The notes under the pieces: generated by a model
Database searches by the model: none
The model's input: the letters and a program-made list of their open reading frames with translations, nothing else
What the model was told of the DNA's origin: nothing
DNA from: Siphonodentalium dalli
Taxonomy: Eukaryota; Mollusca; Scaphopoda; Gadilida; Siphonodentaliidae
Assembly (NCBI GenBank): GCA_032622095.1
Contig: CP136066.1
Span: forward strand, 131,225,917 to 131,289,916
DNA: 64,000 nt
Direction of reading: 5' to 3'
Made by a program: the position numbers and the translations under genes
Shown: one piece after another, positions 45,622-55,859 of the stretch
Layout of the letters: each line of letters starts with the position of its first letter
Numbering within the stretch: position 1 is the stretch's first letter

Positions 45622-45750
45622 CAGGGGCGGCAGGTAGACGGCCTATTTGGCCATGCCGCTCCTGCACAATATAATCATGTTTATTTCTGAATATTTCACT
45701 GTCAGCAATGTTTGTAAATATTGTACAAAATAAACAATCAATCAAAAAAC
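45622..45750 (+). repeat. SINE-like fragment with (AATC) tail
   Basis: CAGGGGCGGCAGGTAGACGG, a GGCCTATTTGGCC hairpin and GCCGCTCCTG are followed by an AT-rich body. It ends ACAAAATAAACAATCAATCA and A6. A GC-rich head plus AATAAA and a short tandem tail is typical of SINEs. The pol III promoter boxes are not certain. Confidence 0.45.
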
Positions 45751-45939
45751 CGCTAACGTTATCCGCAAAACTATACGTCTCAGATTCCGCGTTATGTAAT
45801 ATCGCTGAGAATGCAAACAACAGGTGTTCCCGGCGTCGAAAAGTTTTCGTTTGAAGTTGACTTTCAGTTTCGGAGCGTTCCTTGAAACTTGATAATTTGT
45901 CGTCCGTTATTCATGTTTATTTTAAACATGATAAAAGCT

Positions 45940-46035
45940 GCATGCAGTGATGGAACTTACACGTGTGATGAATGCAACATGGTATATAAATCGCAAGCGT
46001 CTGGGACAACGACCCATCTAAGCATCCAGCACTAC
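45940..46035 (+). pseudogene. possible isolated C2H2 finger remnant
   Basis: Within an 81-aa frame, GTYTCDECNMVYKSQ and a histidine pair H-L-S-I-Q-H make a C-x2-C...H-x4-H pattern. Nothing else in the frame supports a gene. It may be a relic of a BED/C2H2-carrying transposon or chance. Confidence 0.25.
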
Positions 46036-46135
46036 ATAAACAGTCTACCCTGCGTCTGTTGTTGCGTCTTCAAGTTTATAACAATGGGTGTTTCCCAGTG
46101 CCGATTTGCAATTGTGCATGTACATGGAAACTGAA

Positions 46136-46489
46136 GTTAATAGTATCAGGAACGACGGTTGATCGCCACATAAGTTATGATGGAACTTCATGGAAGTTCA
46201 TAGAACGTTTCACAAATCGTCTAATCATTGACATTAAATGCCTAATTGAGAATGCAACACACAGGTATGCTTGTTGTGGATTTCCCTCCTTTAAGTGAGG
46301 AGCACCCCATTATATTGGGTATATAAAATAATGGAAGTAAAAATAAGTCAAATAAAACCAAGTAAAACTACAGTAATGATAAAATAGTTGGTAAAATTGT
46401 GGTACTAGTGAGTTAAAAGATTTGTGTGTGCGTAAGTTGCACTTAAAAACTTTTAAGTTGAGCTTTCATATGTACATATGTACATGTAT
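46136..46489. other. unassigned
   Basis: AT-rich flank on the 3' side of the LINE fragment. Confidence 0.35.
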
Positions 46490-47278
46490 ATTTTTTTTTT
46501 TTTTTTAAGATTGGTATAGTTAAAATTGTCGTATTGACAAGAATATTTACAGGTAGTTGTTTTGCCTGTACAGCTCGGCTAGTTTGTCATTTTATATGTG
46601 CTTGTCTGCTTCTGTTTTCAAAGTGTTTACTCTATGCACATGGATTGAGTATAAGAAATTTCTTGCCAGTTTTTCAATTTGTTCTTTTTCTATATCGGTG
46701 AGGTTCCAGGTTTCTAGTTTTGTGCAGTCTAAGGTTAATTGAGTTAAGAGTTCTGGTTGATCAATAATGTATTTGTCAGTGGTAGTTTTTGAGAGACATA
46801 ATTTGAGTTTTTGTATGTAACGATGTCGTTGGTTACTAGTGTTCATACATTGTGAAATGAAGTGTATTCTGTCCTCATCAGCTAGTTTGCATAGTGGACA
46901 TATGGCAGAGGTCAGGTTTTGTCTGAATCTTTTTCTATTTATTTGTAGTAAATAAGTGTCTGTCATCAACCATGTTTTTATAATAGCCTTTTTTGTGGCA
47001 GCGGGCGAGTATTTTGATGAATCCCATACAAGATGACATTTGCTGCTGGATTTTTTTTGCAGTTTGATCATTGCTAATGTTGTTTTACTGGAGAACTCTC
47101 TGTCATTAATATCATGCCAATATTGGTATATAGCTTTTTTACATATTGTTTTCCATTTGTTGGCATCTTCCTTACTGTGGATGGTGTTTATGATATGCAG
47201 TGGGTCAGGAAGGGTATATTTGGAAAGTATGTCTCTGACATGTATAAACCAGCTATGGCTGTTGTCATTTTTCATGAT
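46490..47278 (-). mobile_element. 5'-truncated LINE (non-LTR retrotransposon), ORF2 C-terminus
   Basis: 227 in-frame codons on the minus strand (47275-46592) encode the region downstream of reverse transcriptase. They include SWFIHVRDILSKYTLPDP and the thumb/C-terminal helical stretch IKTWLMTDTYLLQINRKRF. A conserved Cys-His motif CPLCKLADEDRIHFISQC follows, which in R1/Jockey/CR1-like elements closes the ORF2 product. The 3' UTR is about 85 bp and ends in an A18 tract (T-run on the plus strand, about 46490-46507). The 5' side breaks abruptly into a GAATCG repeat at 47279: classic truncation during target-primed reverse transcription. The C-terminal frame is intact, so the insertion is fairly young. 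No RT catalytic F/Y-A-D-D block is present. Confidence 0.8.
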
Positions 47279-47345
47279 TCGATATTCGATTCGATTTCGT
47301 TGACTCGATTCGATTCGATCAAAATACCAATTCGCAGGACCCTAC
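47279..47345 (-). repeat. GAATCG-type repeat end adjoining the LINE
   Basis: On the minus strand GTAGGGTCCTGCGAATTGGT and then iterated CGAATCGAATCG. It is the same family of ends as 29050 and 31940. The LINE breaks off inside it. Confidence 0.55.
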
Positions 47346-47689
47346 TTGACACATGTATATATCGGTATTTTTAGTGACTTGCCTAATTTATTTTAAGAGA
47401 CCTGTGCTTGAAAGAGATGTTAAAGGAAATTAAAGGATGCTGTGTTCTTTCTTCCTATATTCTGTTTCACTTGAATTTAATAAAGAGATGGGTGGTAATT
47501 GAATGGTGAATCATGGCGCTCTTGATATACTGATTTTCCATTGATCTGCAATATTATGAAACTGGTCAGTTTTATTTATAAATGAGAATAGCTCAGAAAT
47601 TGGAAGTTGAAAATCGTAGACAGAATACACACACACCGTATAGTCATTGGAGGATTCCCAGTGCAGGTGAGCAACGAGGGTTCAAGTGT
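47346..47689. other. unassigned
   Basis: No recognised feature. Confidence 0.35.
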
Positions 47690-48060
47690 TTTTTTTATCC
47701 CCACCCAAAAAAATATTCAGCGGGGTACATAGAAATGGATTCCTCCATCTCTCCGGCTGTCCAGAGAAGGGGGTTATTTTGAACAATTATCAATGGATTT
47801 CCATGATGTTTGGTATATGAGCTCTGAAACAAGTTCGCAAACTAGGCCCGACCATACAATTTTACCAGAGTTATGGCCCATTGATTGTAATTGTTTGGCA
47901 TTTAAACGAAAAGTTGTCTGGGGTTTATTTCGAACAATTATGATTGGATTTGAATGATTTTTGGTATGTGAGTTTCTGAAACGAGTTCACAAACTAGGCC
48001 TGGTCATACATTTTTACCAGAGTTGCAGCCCTTTGACTGTAATTTTTTGGCATGAGCACC
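47690..48060 (+). mobile_element. modular element, family F
   Basis: Starts TTTTATCCCCACCC and AATATTCAGCGGGGTA (hairpin-like), then two ~165-bp monomers: GGGGGTTATTTTGAACAATT / TCTGGGGTTTATTTCGAACA, with TTTGGTATRTGAG, CAAACTAGGCC and ACCAGAGTTATGGCCC. No CCGTCC array. Confidence 0.55.
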
Positions 48061-48387
48061 CAGGAATATCCACCATCTTGGACACTCATGATGGGAGATT
48101 CCCACTTCGCCGATGGCGTGGATTTCTGGTCAGGTATGACTATTAAATCCGTTCTTCAAAGAGATGCCGCTAAGTATGTGTTGAGGTGGTGTAGCTGGGG
48201 TAGTTTAGGGTGCCGATACATTATATATATCGTGAGCTATCGAAATCAATGCCAACAGCGACAATGCTATAGTGATATTAACTAATTTTAATACCATGTT
48301 TTATATTATCAATGAACTATTTAGGCTCATCTAAAGTTTATTTTAATTAAAATCAGAATATTTCGCCAGATATATGGAAAATAAGAG
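48061..48387. other. unassigned
   Basis: No recognised feature. Confidence 0.3.
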
Positions 48388-48765
48388 ATGGTCAGTAAAA
48401 ATGCACCAGCTCCGCGGTGCCGCGTAGGGATGCCTGGGTCGATCGGGCCCCGCTCCACACAGTGCATTTGTCTCGTGTGGAGCGGGGTGTGCTCCACCAT
48501 GGCGCCCAGTGGATATGGCAGGGTGGTGGGAATGAGGGTGTTACCACAGTGGTTGGTAGTCGTGGGTAGATTGGAGCTGCATGCATTTTTTGGACTTCCA
48601 AGAAATGTGTGCGGCTTTAATATGCTCAAGGCTGCCTGTTGCTGTGGGGAAACATATTACAACGCACGCGTGTAACCTGTAAATTAAATGTATATATGTT
48701 AATTGATGTTGTCTAAATGTCATTAATTGATTTACATAGACAATAAACTTGATTGATTGGGTTTT
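48388..48765 (+). repeat. GC-rich transcript-like or SINE-like segment with 13-bp hairpin
   Basis: A perfect 13-bp stem CCCCGCTCCACAC / GTGTGGAGCGGGG with a 14-nt loop (48448-48487) lies in a GC-rich block (48400-48640). An AT-rich 3' part follows and ends GACAATAAACTTGATTGATT. AATAAA plus a TTGATTGA tail resembles SINE 3' ends. A 95-aa ORF spans the block (48388-48675), Cys/Gly-rich and unrecognised. It may equally be a 3' exon or an RNA gene. Confidence 0.35.
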
Positions 48766-48979
48766 TTGGGCTGATTTGTGTTTTCGGTGGTTTCAGAGAA
48801 GACAATTTTGAGATGCTTTGAATTGAACATTTAGATTTTTTTTAAGAGTTAAGATAATATATATAGTTAACAAAATGAATAACATACATTCTAAATAGTA
48901 ACTTGAACAAAATACATTACATAAATTACAGGCAACAATAAACACATAAATTTATTATTGGACTCTATTAACGACCGCT

Positions 48980-49379
48980 GATGTTGGAAACGTTATCTAG
49001 GAATGTCGATTTAGCCCACTCGCAGAACTCTCGTCGACTTGTCGATCCACCATGACATCTTCCCAGGCCTCTAACACTAATAACCATGTATCGCTTACTT
49101 GACCGATTGAAACGAATGCTAGGTCTATGGCACGATGGAGGACTTCTCGAATGGCTGGGTCGTGGTTCTCATGGTCGACTCTTAGTTTGCATTTGTCGGT
49201 GGCATACTTGTATATGGCTTGTCCGTGATGAAAGTGGCAACCTTTGATATTCGACGTAGGGAACACTTGGGCGATGGCGCTTTGAGCTGCTAGTTCGAAG
49301 TCGGTGAATACTTGTTCCAGGTTGCAGGTCGATTCCGATGTCGTTTCCCTTTTCTTTTACCATTCCGAAGAATCTAACG
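48980..49379 (-). pseudogene. MULE transposase C-terminal part, frameshifted
   Basis: Reading down the minus strand from 49379: YVRFFGMVKEKGNDIGIDLQ, then a one-base frameshift (an extra G in CCTGGAACAAG near 49325). The protein continues QVFTDFELAAQSAIAQVFP (D-F-E motif) and IKGCHFHHGQAIYKYATD (C-x2-H-F-H). After D-V-M-V-D-R-Q-V a second shift near 49028 is needed to reach EFCEWAKSTFLDNV and then a stop. This is the C-terminal half of the gene whose N-terminal half is at 57770-58095. About 15 core residues between the halves are absent. It is a different MULE family from the 44895-45362 exon. Sequencing error could explain one frameshift but not the split. Confidence 0.75.
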
Positions 49380-49700
49380 TACACTCTTAAACGTTTTGGT
49401 TTTTTAAAATACCAAATTTGGTTTTGAACTTTGTCCCATATATGTAACCAAATTAGGTTTTGATCAAAACCAAATACCAAGCGCCAACTGGTTTTGATAA
49501 AAACCAAAATTGGTATTGAACTTTTGTCCCATATATGTAACCAAATTAGGTTTTGATCAAAACCAAATACCAAGCGCCAACTGGTTTTGATCAAAACCCA
49601 AACTGGTTTTATATATGAAACCAATTTTGGTTTTGATAAAAACCAATTTTGGTTTTGATAAAAAACAATTTTGGTTTTGACCAAAAAGTTCCTTTTTTGC
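49380..49700. repeat. GGTTTTGATCAAAACC palindrome cluster, left
   Basis: Starts TACACTCTTAAACGTTTTGG. At least ten variants of TTTGGTTTTGATCAAAACC or GGTATTGA/TCAATACC follow. A ~100-bp unit (CCCATATATGTAACCAAATT, AGGTTTTGATCAAAACC, AAATACCAAGCGCCAACTGG) is duplicated at 49435-49505 and 49530-49590. It produces the Gln/Asn/Lys-rich pseudo-ORF at 49169-49702. Confidence 0.75.
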
Positions 49701-52199
49701 ACAATTTATTGATAAATGTGCCATACAACATACTTATGCAACCTTTAAGGGTACTGTACACTAAATCCACCCATTTATTGTACCATATCCATAGTCAACA
49801 AAATATATGCAACACATGAATGAATTGATTTTCATTATAATTACCAATCCATTGATATGTTAAAGGGCTAATTATAAAAAGGCTTTAGACAGTCTGAAAC
49901 AGATGCCACCAGATTCCATTTCCAGAACAAAAATTCAGCTGATCACTTGCATACTACAGGCTATCAAATTTCTATATTATGGCTTTCATACCCTCCCACA
50001 AACATACATGTACATGTATATGGGTTCTTTTTGCCAATTGGTCAAATCTTAAATTATACGAAAACCCATTATTTTTGATGGTTTCCACCATAATAATGTT
50101 GGTTGCCAAGTAAACAGAAAATAAACGGTGACCATGTAATTTTTTTGTTTACACAGTCCTGAAATTATTATGATAGAAACAGTTGGTACGCAAACAGTCA
50201 AGTGTTTCTCACATAATTTTGTGATTAATTTTTCAAGTGTGCATGCTGGCATAGAACTAAATTCCACAAGATGCTGCAAGATGTGGCAAATTACATGTAA
50301 AATTTCCTGAAATCACAAACCTCTTAGGACTATTCTACCATTTAAGTGCTGTCAGTAACCTTAAATTGAGGCATGTAATTTGCCTGCACATGTGAGGGCC
50401 ACCCCATTCATGAATCATATCATAAGCAACCAAAATTAAGAGTCGAAAATGAAGTAAATTGTCCAAATGACATAATTGGTTGCATAAATGTTGAATGAAG
50501 TTTTAAGATAAACATCAATGAAGACACAGTGAGATTTTGGAAATTAAACTTTAATTCAAACATATCCAGCAGGAATAATTGTCATCCTAACCATTCTTCC
50601 ACAGCAGTGTATATTCCTGATGTCTGTGCACACCTCACCATTGCAACAATTGCAATGAATTAACACTTAATATATAGTTCATCACACCCTTCTTATATTG
50701 AACATTCCCAAGAATGACAGCTCATCTGTTTTACACCTGTCATGCAGTAGAAATTTAAAGATCAGCAAACTCCTTTATATTGGCATCTGATGAATATAGC
50801 AGCACTTGACAGCATAGCATGTTACTAACTTCCCACAGGCTGCACCACACTTGTATATTGTGGTGCAATATTTATGAATGAAAAGTTGACGAATAACATA
50901 TTGTATCTGCACAGATAACACACATGCCTCCTCTGAATACTGTGCACATTCTGGTACTAAAGTTTCCAATGCCAGTGAACGAACATACTCTGAAAAGAAA
51001 TGCATAAAATACTATGTTTAGGAAAAGTCAGATTTAAAGACATATATTGCAGACTTATTTCATTGAATATTAAAAGCATTGTTAGGTCATGGCAAAATAT
51101 GCCCATGGCAATTCCAACAAAAGGCCTTTAACTCTGGTGAAATTGACGTGCTGAACCAAAACTCAAACTTGACCTGTATTTTGTACATTAAAACACACAC
51201 ATTTCAAATTTCATTCAACTCAGTTGAGACTATCTAAAGTTATCATCTGACATCTGGAATCCAAAAGCGAACTAACAGACAGACATGCAGCATAATACAT
51301 CCCCTTTTTTAAACAGGCATATATGGGTGCATATAAACAATCAGTTAGTATCCAAACACTATCCCCACTGGAATTATGTAGCAAAAACCTGAGATTAAGA
51401 ACTAAAATTCCAACCATATCCACTGTAGCATTTCAGAAAATACAACGGTTGAACCACGCACAAATGTAAACATTTACTACTTTATTCAGGGCACCTTATA
51501 AACATTACTGAAATGATTGTCCCAATACTATTATACTAGTCACTGAGTTTAATTTGTTTATAACAATGTTTTCTGACCATTTGGATAACTTATTTTGGCA
51601 TGATTGTTTATTATTCCATCAGCAGGTCCGGGAACACCTCACTGGATTGTTTCACATCACTTTAATTTGTCTTTAAAAGCACATCAGGTTATTGGATATT
51701 TACCAGGCCATTTATAAGGCTATCGTGGCTATGGTTTATATAGTGTCATCAGTATTCTGTGAATTAAAGTGCAAAATGCGGTGATTATTCACCCCCCCCC
51801 CCCCCCAATTGCCCCTGTTTTTTTAATCTCCAGTTACCCTTCACAGGTATTATTTTATTTAGTCTTATTCCATACCATGACACTTAGAAGTACACAATCT
51901 GCTAGACATTATTTGTTTGGACTCTTTTCCATAGGTAGGGAATTTAGACATAAATTCAACAAACATACAACATAAGGCTTTTTGTTAAAGGTGCACAATC
52001 TGATCTGATTGTCCCCGGATCATCCAGTTACAACATGAACAACAACGGAAATTTACACTGAAAGCCAATAGTCATCCAACATTACTTTTCATCATGTTAT
52101 CTTCCGAAATTGATTTGCGATGACCTTGCGAGACCGTCTCAATATCTTGTATATCTGCATATTTCTAGAAGAAGTCAGTGGAATGTTTGGTAGGCTGAC
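49701..52199. other. unassigned; one family-A monomer at about 51080-51260 (minus)
   Basis: AT-rich, no gene recognised. The monomer reads on the minus strand CAGATGATAACTTTAGATAG, CAAGTTTGAGTTTTGG and CCAGAGTTAAAGGCC. A C-run lies at about 51791-51806. Confidence 0.4.
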
Positions 52200-52330
52200 A
52201 AATAATCGAGGTGGATAAAATTAACAGATTTGATAACTCAGAGCTTTGAGGGATAGGATCCTCAACTCAAATAAAATATTATTTAAACCCGAAGCTGAAG
52301 AAATAGTAATTTAGGGTGCGTCAAATCAGA
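52200..52330. repeat. family J MITE fragment
   Basis: TTGATAACTCAGAGCTTTG, ACTCAAATAAAATATT, AACCCGAAGCTGAAGAAATA and GTAATTTAGGG match the right arm of the 53694-53990 element. Confidence 0.5.
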
Positions 52331-52499
52331 TTATACATCTTCTAAGTGATATATAAAAACTTACAGTTGTAAATTGAATACATCCAAGTTCCAACTTTGG
52401 TCCAGTGTATGTCTTCCAGTCAATTTACTTCCACAGCAAGACTTTTAGCTGACCGTCCTCTATAAAATATAACATACAGGTTTTATAAAATGATACCAA

Positions 52500-52753
52500 C
52501 AAGCCTTGAAATAGTGTGTCTGTCATTTGCAGAATGAGGTCCCCAGAGGAAGAATTTAGTTATGGTACCCCACATAGTGGGCTAGCATCACCAAATTCAC
52601 CCTCTGTGAACCTCCTTCTGCTGAGGTGTAAGCAGCATGAGCTCTCCAGAGGGTGTATTTGGTGATGCTAGCCCACTGTGCGGGGTACCATCAATAAATT
52701 CACCCTCTGGGGACCTCATTCTGCAAATGACAGGCACACCATTTCAAGGCTTG
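52500..52753. mobile_element. 254-bp near-perfect hairpin MITE, family M1
   Basis: The left arm (CAAGCCTTGAAATAGTGTG, CTGTCATTTGCAGAATGAGG, TCCCCAGAGG, GGGCTAGCATCACCAAATTC) is inverted on the right with roughly 90% identity over ~115 bp, centre near 52626. A transcript would fold into one long stem. A diverged copy is at 374-815. Predicted ORFs here are spurious. Target duplication not clear. Confidence 0.85.
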
Positions 52754-53693
52754 GACATGCACAAGTATATGAAATGACATGTACATCTATAGATTTACTT
52801 AAAATATCACATATTGTTCTGGATATAAATATTTTCAATGTACTGGCCACGACATATAGGATTTTTAACAAAGAAAACATTATTGCAGGCATGTCATACA
52901 TGTAGCATGTTTTGATGACAGGTGAAATACCCATCAATGCCATCATGGGTGGGGGTGTGAGTAATCACATTCTTCATGACTTCGGGGCGGGCGGCCTTCA
53001 TTTAGGTTATAGTTTAGAAATAACATTTATCAAATTATGATAATTTCCTCAAGAAGATACTATTATATAGTATAGCATAATTATTATATGAATGTGATAT
53101 TATTCACAAAACACGCTTTGTGTCAGAGAAAATGCAAGTCGAGTAAAAAGAGCAGTGAATTGTTTATAAGCAGAGTCACGATAATGCACCGTTTCCTTAT
53201 ATTTAGATTTGTGTTTGGTGCATCTACAACTTACAACTCACAATACTATCATAGTAAATTCCTTATTTGGTCTGTATTACCATATTTTGGTTAAGAGAGA
53301 ATCCCAACTGGATAAGGGGGGAGCTCGGAAAATAATTCAGGCACGTATGCTGATATTTACTTTTCAACCCTAGTTGGGACTCACTGACCCCCACATCCAA
53401 ATTGTTTTTCTGTTTTCAGCAGTTTTTTCGACCATATTTGGACACCCAACCCCCCTTTTATCACTAAAACAGAGATTTGCGAGGGGGGGGGGGGGGGGGG
53501 GGGAGAGGGAATTCACTGTAACAGCTGTATATGAATTTCTGTGCATTCATGGATGTTAACATGGGGTCATTCGGCTAAAAAAAAACATGGTGGCCATCTT
53601 GGATTTCAAAATTTGCAACAAAATACAACACGATAACTGCCTGCAGCCAGTTTAGCAGTTAGAATTACATTATTTCTCTTATTCTAAGGTGTT
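52754..53693. other. unassigned; G-run and family-D fragment
   Basis: A run of about 24 G's at 53479-53502. A single partial family-D monomer at 53561-53625 (GGGGTCATTCGGCTAAAA, ACATGGTGGCCATCTTGGAT). No gene. Confidence 0.45.
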
Positions 53694-53990
53694 TTAAAGG
53701 TACTCAGTACTCAATCCGATCAGACGCTCCTACATTACTATTTATTTGGCTTCGGCGTTATTAAGTGGTTTAAACAGAAAACTCGAGTGGTAATAATTTA
53801 CCACTCCATTTTTTCTGTTTAAACTCTAGTTTCTGGCCCAGAAACAATTTAAATAACTAACTTGAAAAATCTATATCTGATCACGCTGAGCTTTGACAGG
53901 TAGGTTCCTTGACTCGATTCAAATATATTTTAACCCCGAAGCCAAAGAAATAGTAATTTAGGAGCATCTGATCGGATTGAGTACCTTTAA
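53694..53990. mobile_element. family J MITE with ~60-bp terminal inverted repeats
   Basis: TTAAAGGTACTCAG...CAATCCGATCAGACGCTCC, TTGGCTTCGGCGTT on the left is inverse to AACCCCGAAGCCAAAGAAAT, GGAGCATCTGATCGGATTG and GAGTACCTTTAA on the right. A separate hairpin (53768-53824, GTTTAAACAGAAAAC...) sits in the centre. Fragments of the right arm recur at 41765 and 52200. Confidence 0.8.
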
Positions 53991-54540
53991 GCCAAACTCA
54001 TTGCAAAAACAGTAAAAAAAACATGCAGGAAAAAAAATTTGAGTTGCGGAAAAAAGTTGTTGTCCCATCGACCACACACCCACCCCGGCATACGTGCCCT
54101 GAAAAAAATCCCCCCCCCCCCCCACCACCAACTGGTTTGAGAAATATTCAATTCTATGCAAGAACAATTACATTATTTTTATCTGATGATTTCCCAATCA
54201 TGAAGTAATGTGGATTAGCTAGATTATGAACTGACAGCGGGTAGAGTGGGTCAATTACAATAAAATTTGGTGTAATTTCAATGTGATTATTGATTGCGCC
54301 AATAATTTTATTTTCGCCTTCCACAGCGCAACGGAACATTTTCATTGAACGATCCGATAGTTCCGAGTGTCCATTCGGAAGTAATGTAGTTTTCCATTGA
54401 AATTGATGTTTGTAAATAAACCACTGTTTAATTGTTATATATTCATCAAGAATTTGCTTGTGAAAAATCATTGTAAATGTGTTAAATATTGACGAATGCG
54501 TAGTTCCCAAATTGCAAACTAGAATGAGGCCCCCACCCCC
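53991..54540. other. unassigned, with an unexplained 131-aa minus ORF
   Basis: The minus ORF 54154-54549 encodes, after a Gly run, a mixed-composition stretch (QWFIYKHQFQWKTTLLPNG, MFRCAVEGENKIIGAINNH) that is not low-complexity and might be a relic exon. I recognise no domain. A C-run lies at 54110-54123. Confidence 0.25.
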
Positions 54541-54544
54541 ACCC

Positions 54545-54770
54545 CCCATGGAATACGGAATACCACTTAATACAGAGGGTGGAATACGGAATATCAGTTA
54601 ACAGCCATATGGAATACATAAATATATATGAAAACTTCATTTTTTGGAAGGTCGGCGTACGAATACCGGTATATTTGGAATACCGAATACCTCCTATTAA
54701 ACAGAGGGGCCGGAATACGGCGTACCTCATAGCCGGGCATGGAATACGGCGTACGAAAAGGGGGGGTGGG
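54545..54770 (+). repeat. GGAATACGG(C)GTAC phrase cluster
   Basis: TGGAATACGGAATAYC and GGAATACGGCGTAC recur about nine times with irregular spacing. It has partly inverted arrangement (TGGAATACCGAATACC) and is bordered by C-rich (left) and G-rich (right) runs, CCCCCCATGGAATACGG versus GGAATACGGCGTACG...GGGGGGTGG. Confidence 0.7.
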
Positions 54771-54842
54771 GGCTTCTAGAATCAAGCATGATGTGGTCAT
54801 TTTTCCAAGAATTCTTTGAGTGCCCTGTAGGCCTATGTATTT

Positions 54843-55136
54843 ATGGGCTTGTTACACGAGAGGGACAACTCGGTTAGCTGGGACAACCCGGTCTGCCTAG
54901 GTCCGCTGTGCTTTCTCACTAAAATAATGGTGTGCTGTTACATGAGCCGGGTCAACTCGGCAAACCGAGTTAGCTGGGACGACTCGGTTAGCTGGGACAA
55001 CTCGGTTGACGTTGACTACCGATCTGTCCCAGCTAACCGAGTTGTCTCAGCTCACATAACAGCATGATTGATTTGTCCCCGCAGACCGGGTTGTCTCAAC
55101 TAACAGAGTTTTCCCGGCTCATGCAACAGCCCCTAA
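54843..55136. mobile_element. foldback MITE built from ACTCGGTTAGCTGGGACA phrases
   Basis: The left side (GGCTTGTTACACGAGAGGGA, CAACTCGGTTAGCTGGGACA, ACCCGGTCTGC) is inverse to the right side (GCAGACCGGGTTGTCTCAAC, then CCCGGCTCATGCAACAGCCC). Nested phrases GAGCCGGGTCAACTCGG and CCAGCTAACCGAGTTGTC point toward the centre near 55000. About nine phrase copies in all. No coding content beyond a spurious 74-aa ORF. Confidence 0.75.
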
Positions 55137-55859
55137 GTGACATGACCGACTATTAGTCGAAAATCTACGGGATACTAAAGATATCCCATTCAATGAAAAG
55201 TCAATTTTGGACTAGACCGACTACATGTTCGTACTCTAACAGCATTGAAATGACATTCAATGTGACTTCATTGTGTTAACAGTAGACACTGATAGAACCA
55301 CATGGATAGTGGTCATTATATCAATGTGGAGACAAATATTTTGAGAATATATGTCTGCCGAAAGACCATGAGGGAAACTAAAAGCTGCCTCGAGGTAATT
55401 TATTTCATCACTTTTTTTTAGGAAAATTATACCGGTAATCAGTTTGTATGCCGTAATTTTCTGCCTATATGACCTTACCTGTTTGGTTCCGTGGGCACTA
55501 TTTAAGTAGACACAAGTGAGGCTCAGTGGGTGTGCAGTATGTGCTAATTTCATAATTTTCAATAATTCGAAGATACGAATACATGCAAATAATTTTTTAA
55601 TTTGTTGCATGATTAAAATAGGTCGAAAATATCAGGTCCATTTATTGAACGACGTACATTTATGTCATATAAATATAACATCATACATCTACAGCTGTTG
55701 TTGGCATGAAGTTTTTATATTTAAAACAATAATTATTCAGTGGGTGGGGGTGGACCTTCCTTAGCCTTAGTAAATTTTTATGTCTGTGTTGTGACATAAT
55801 ATCTTCATTTTGATTATATGATTAATTAATGAAATATTATAAAATTAAAACAGGTCTGG
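55137..55859. other. no recognisable feature
   Basis: AT-rich. The 117-aa minus ORF at 55257-55610 has no recognised domain. Confidence 0.35.

Noticed and set aside
48421-48500. tRNA or SINE pol III promoter (GGGTCGATCGG as a B box)
   Set aside because: The match to a B-box consensus is poor and no cloverleaf could be drawn; only the hairpin is certain.
49169-49702. 177-aa minus-strand ORF rich in repeated FGFDQNLIWLHIWDK
   Set aside because: Mostly translation of the GGTTTTGATCAAAACC cluster; only its last part overlaps the MULE pseudogene, in the wrong frame after a frameshift.
55257-55610. 117-aa minus-strand ORF
   Set aside because: AT-rich, no domain or conserved motif; chance ORF likely.
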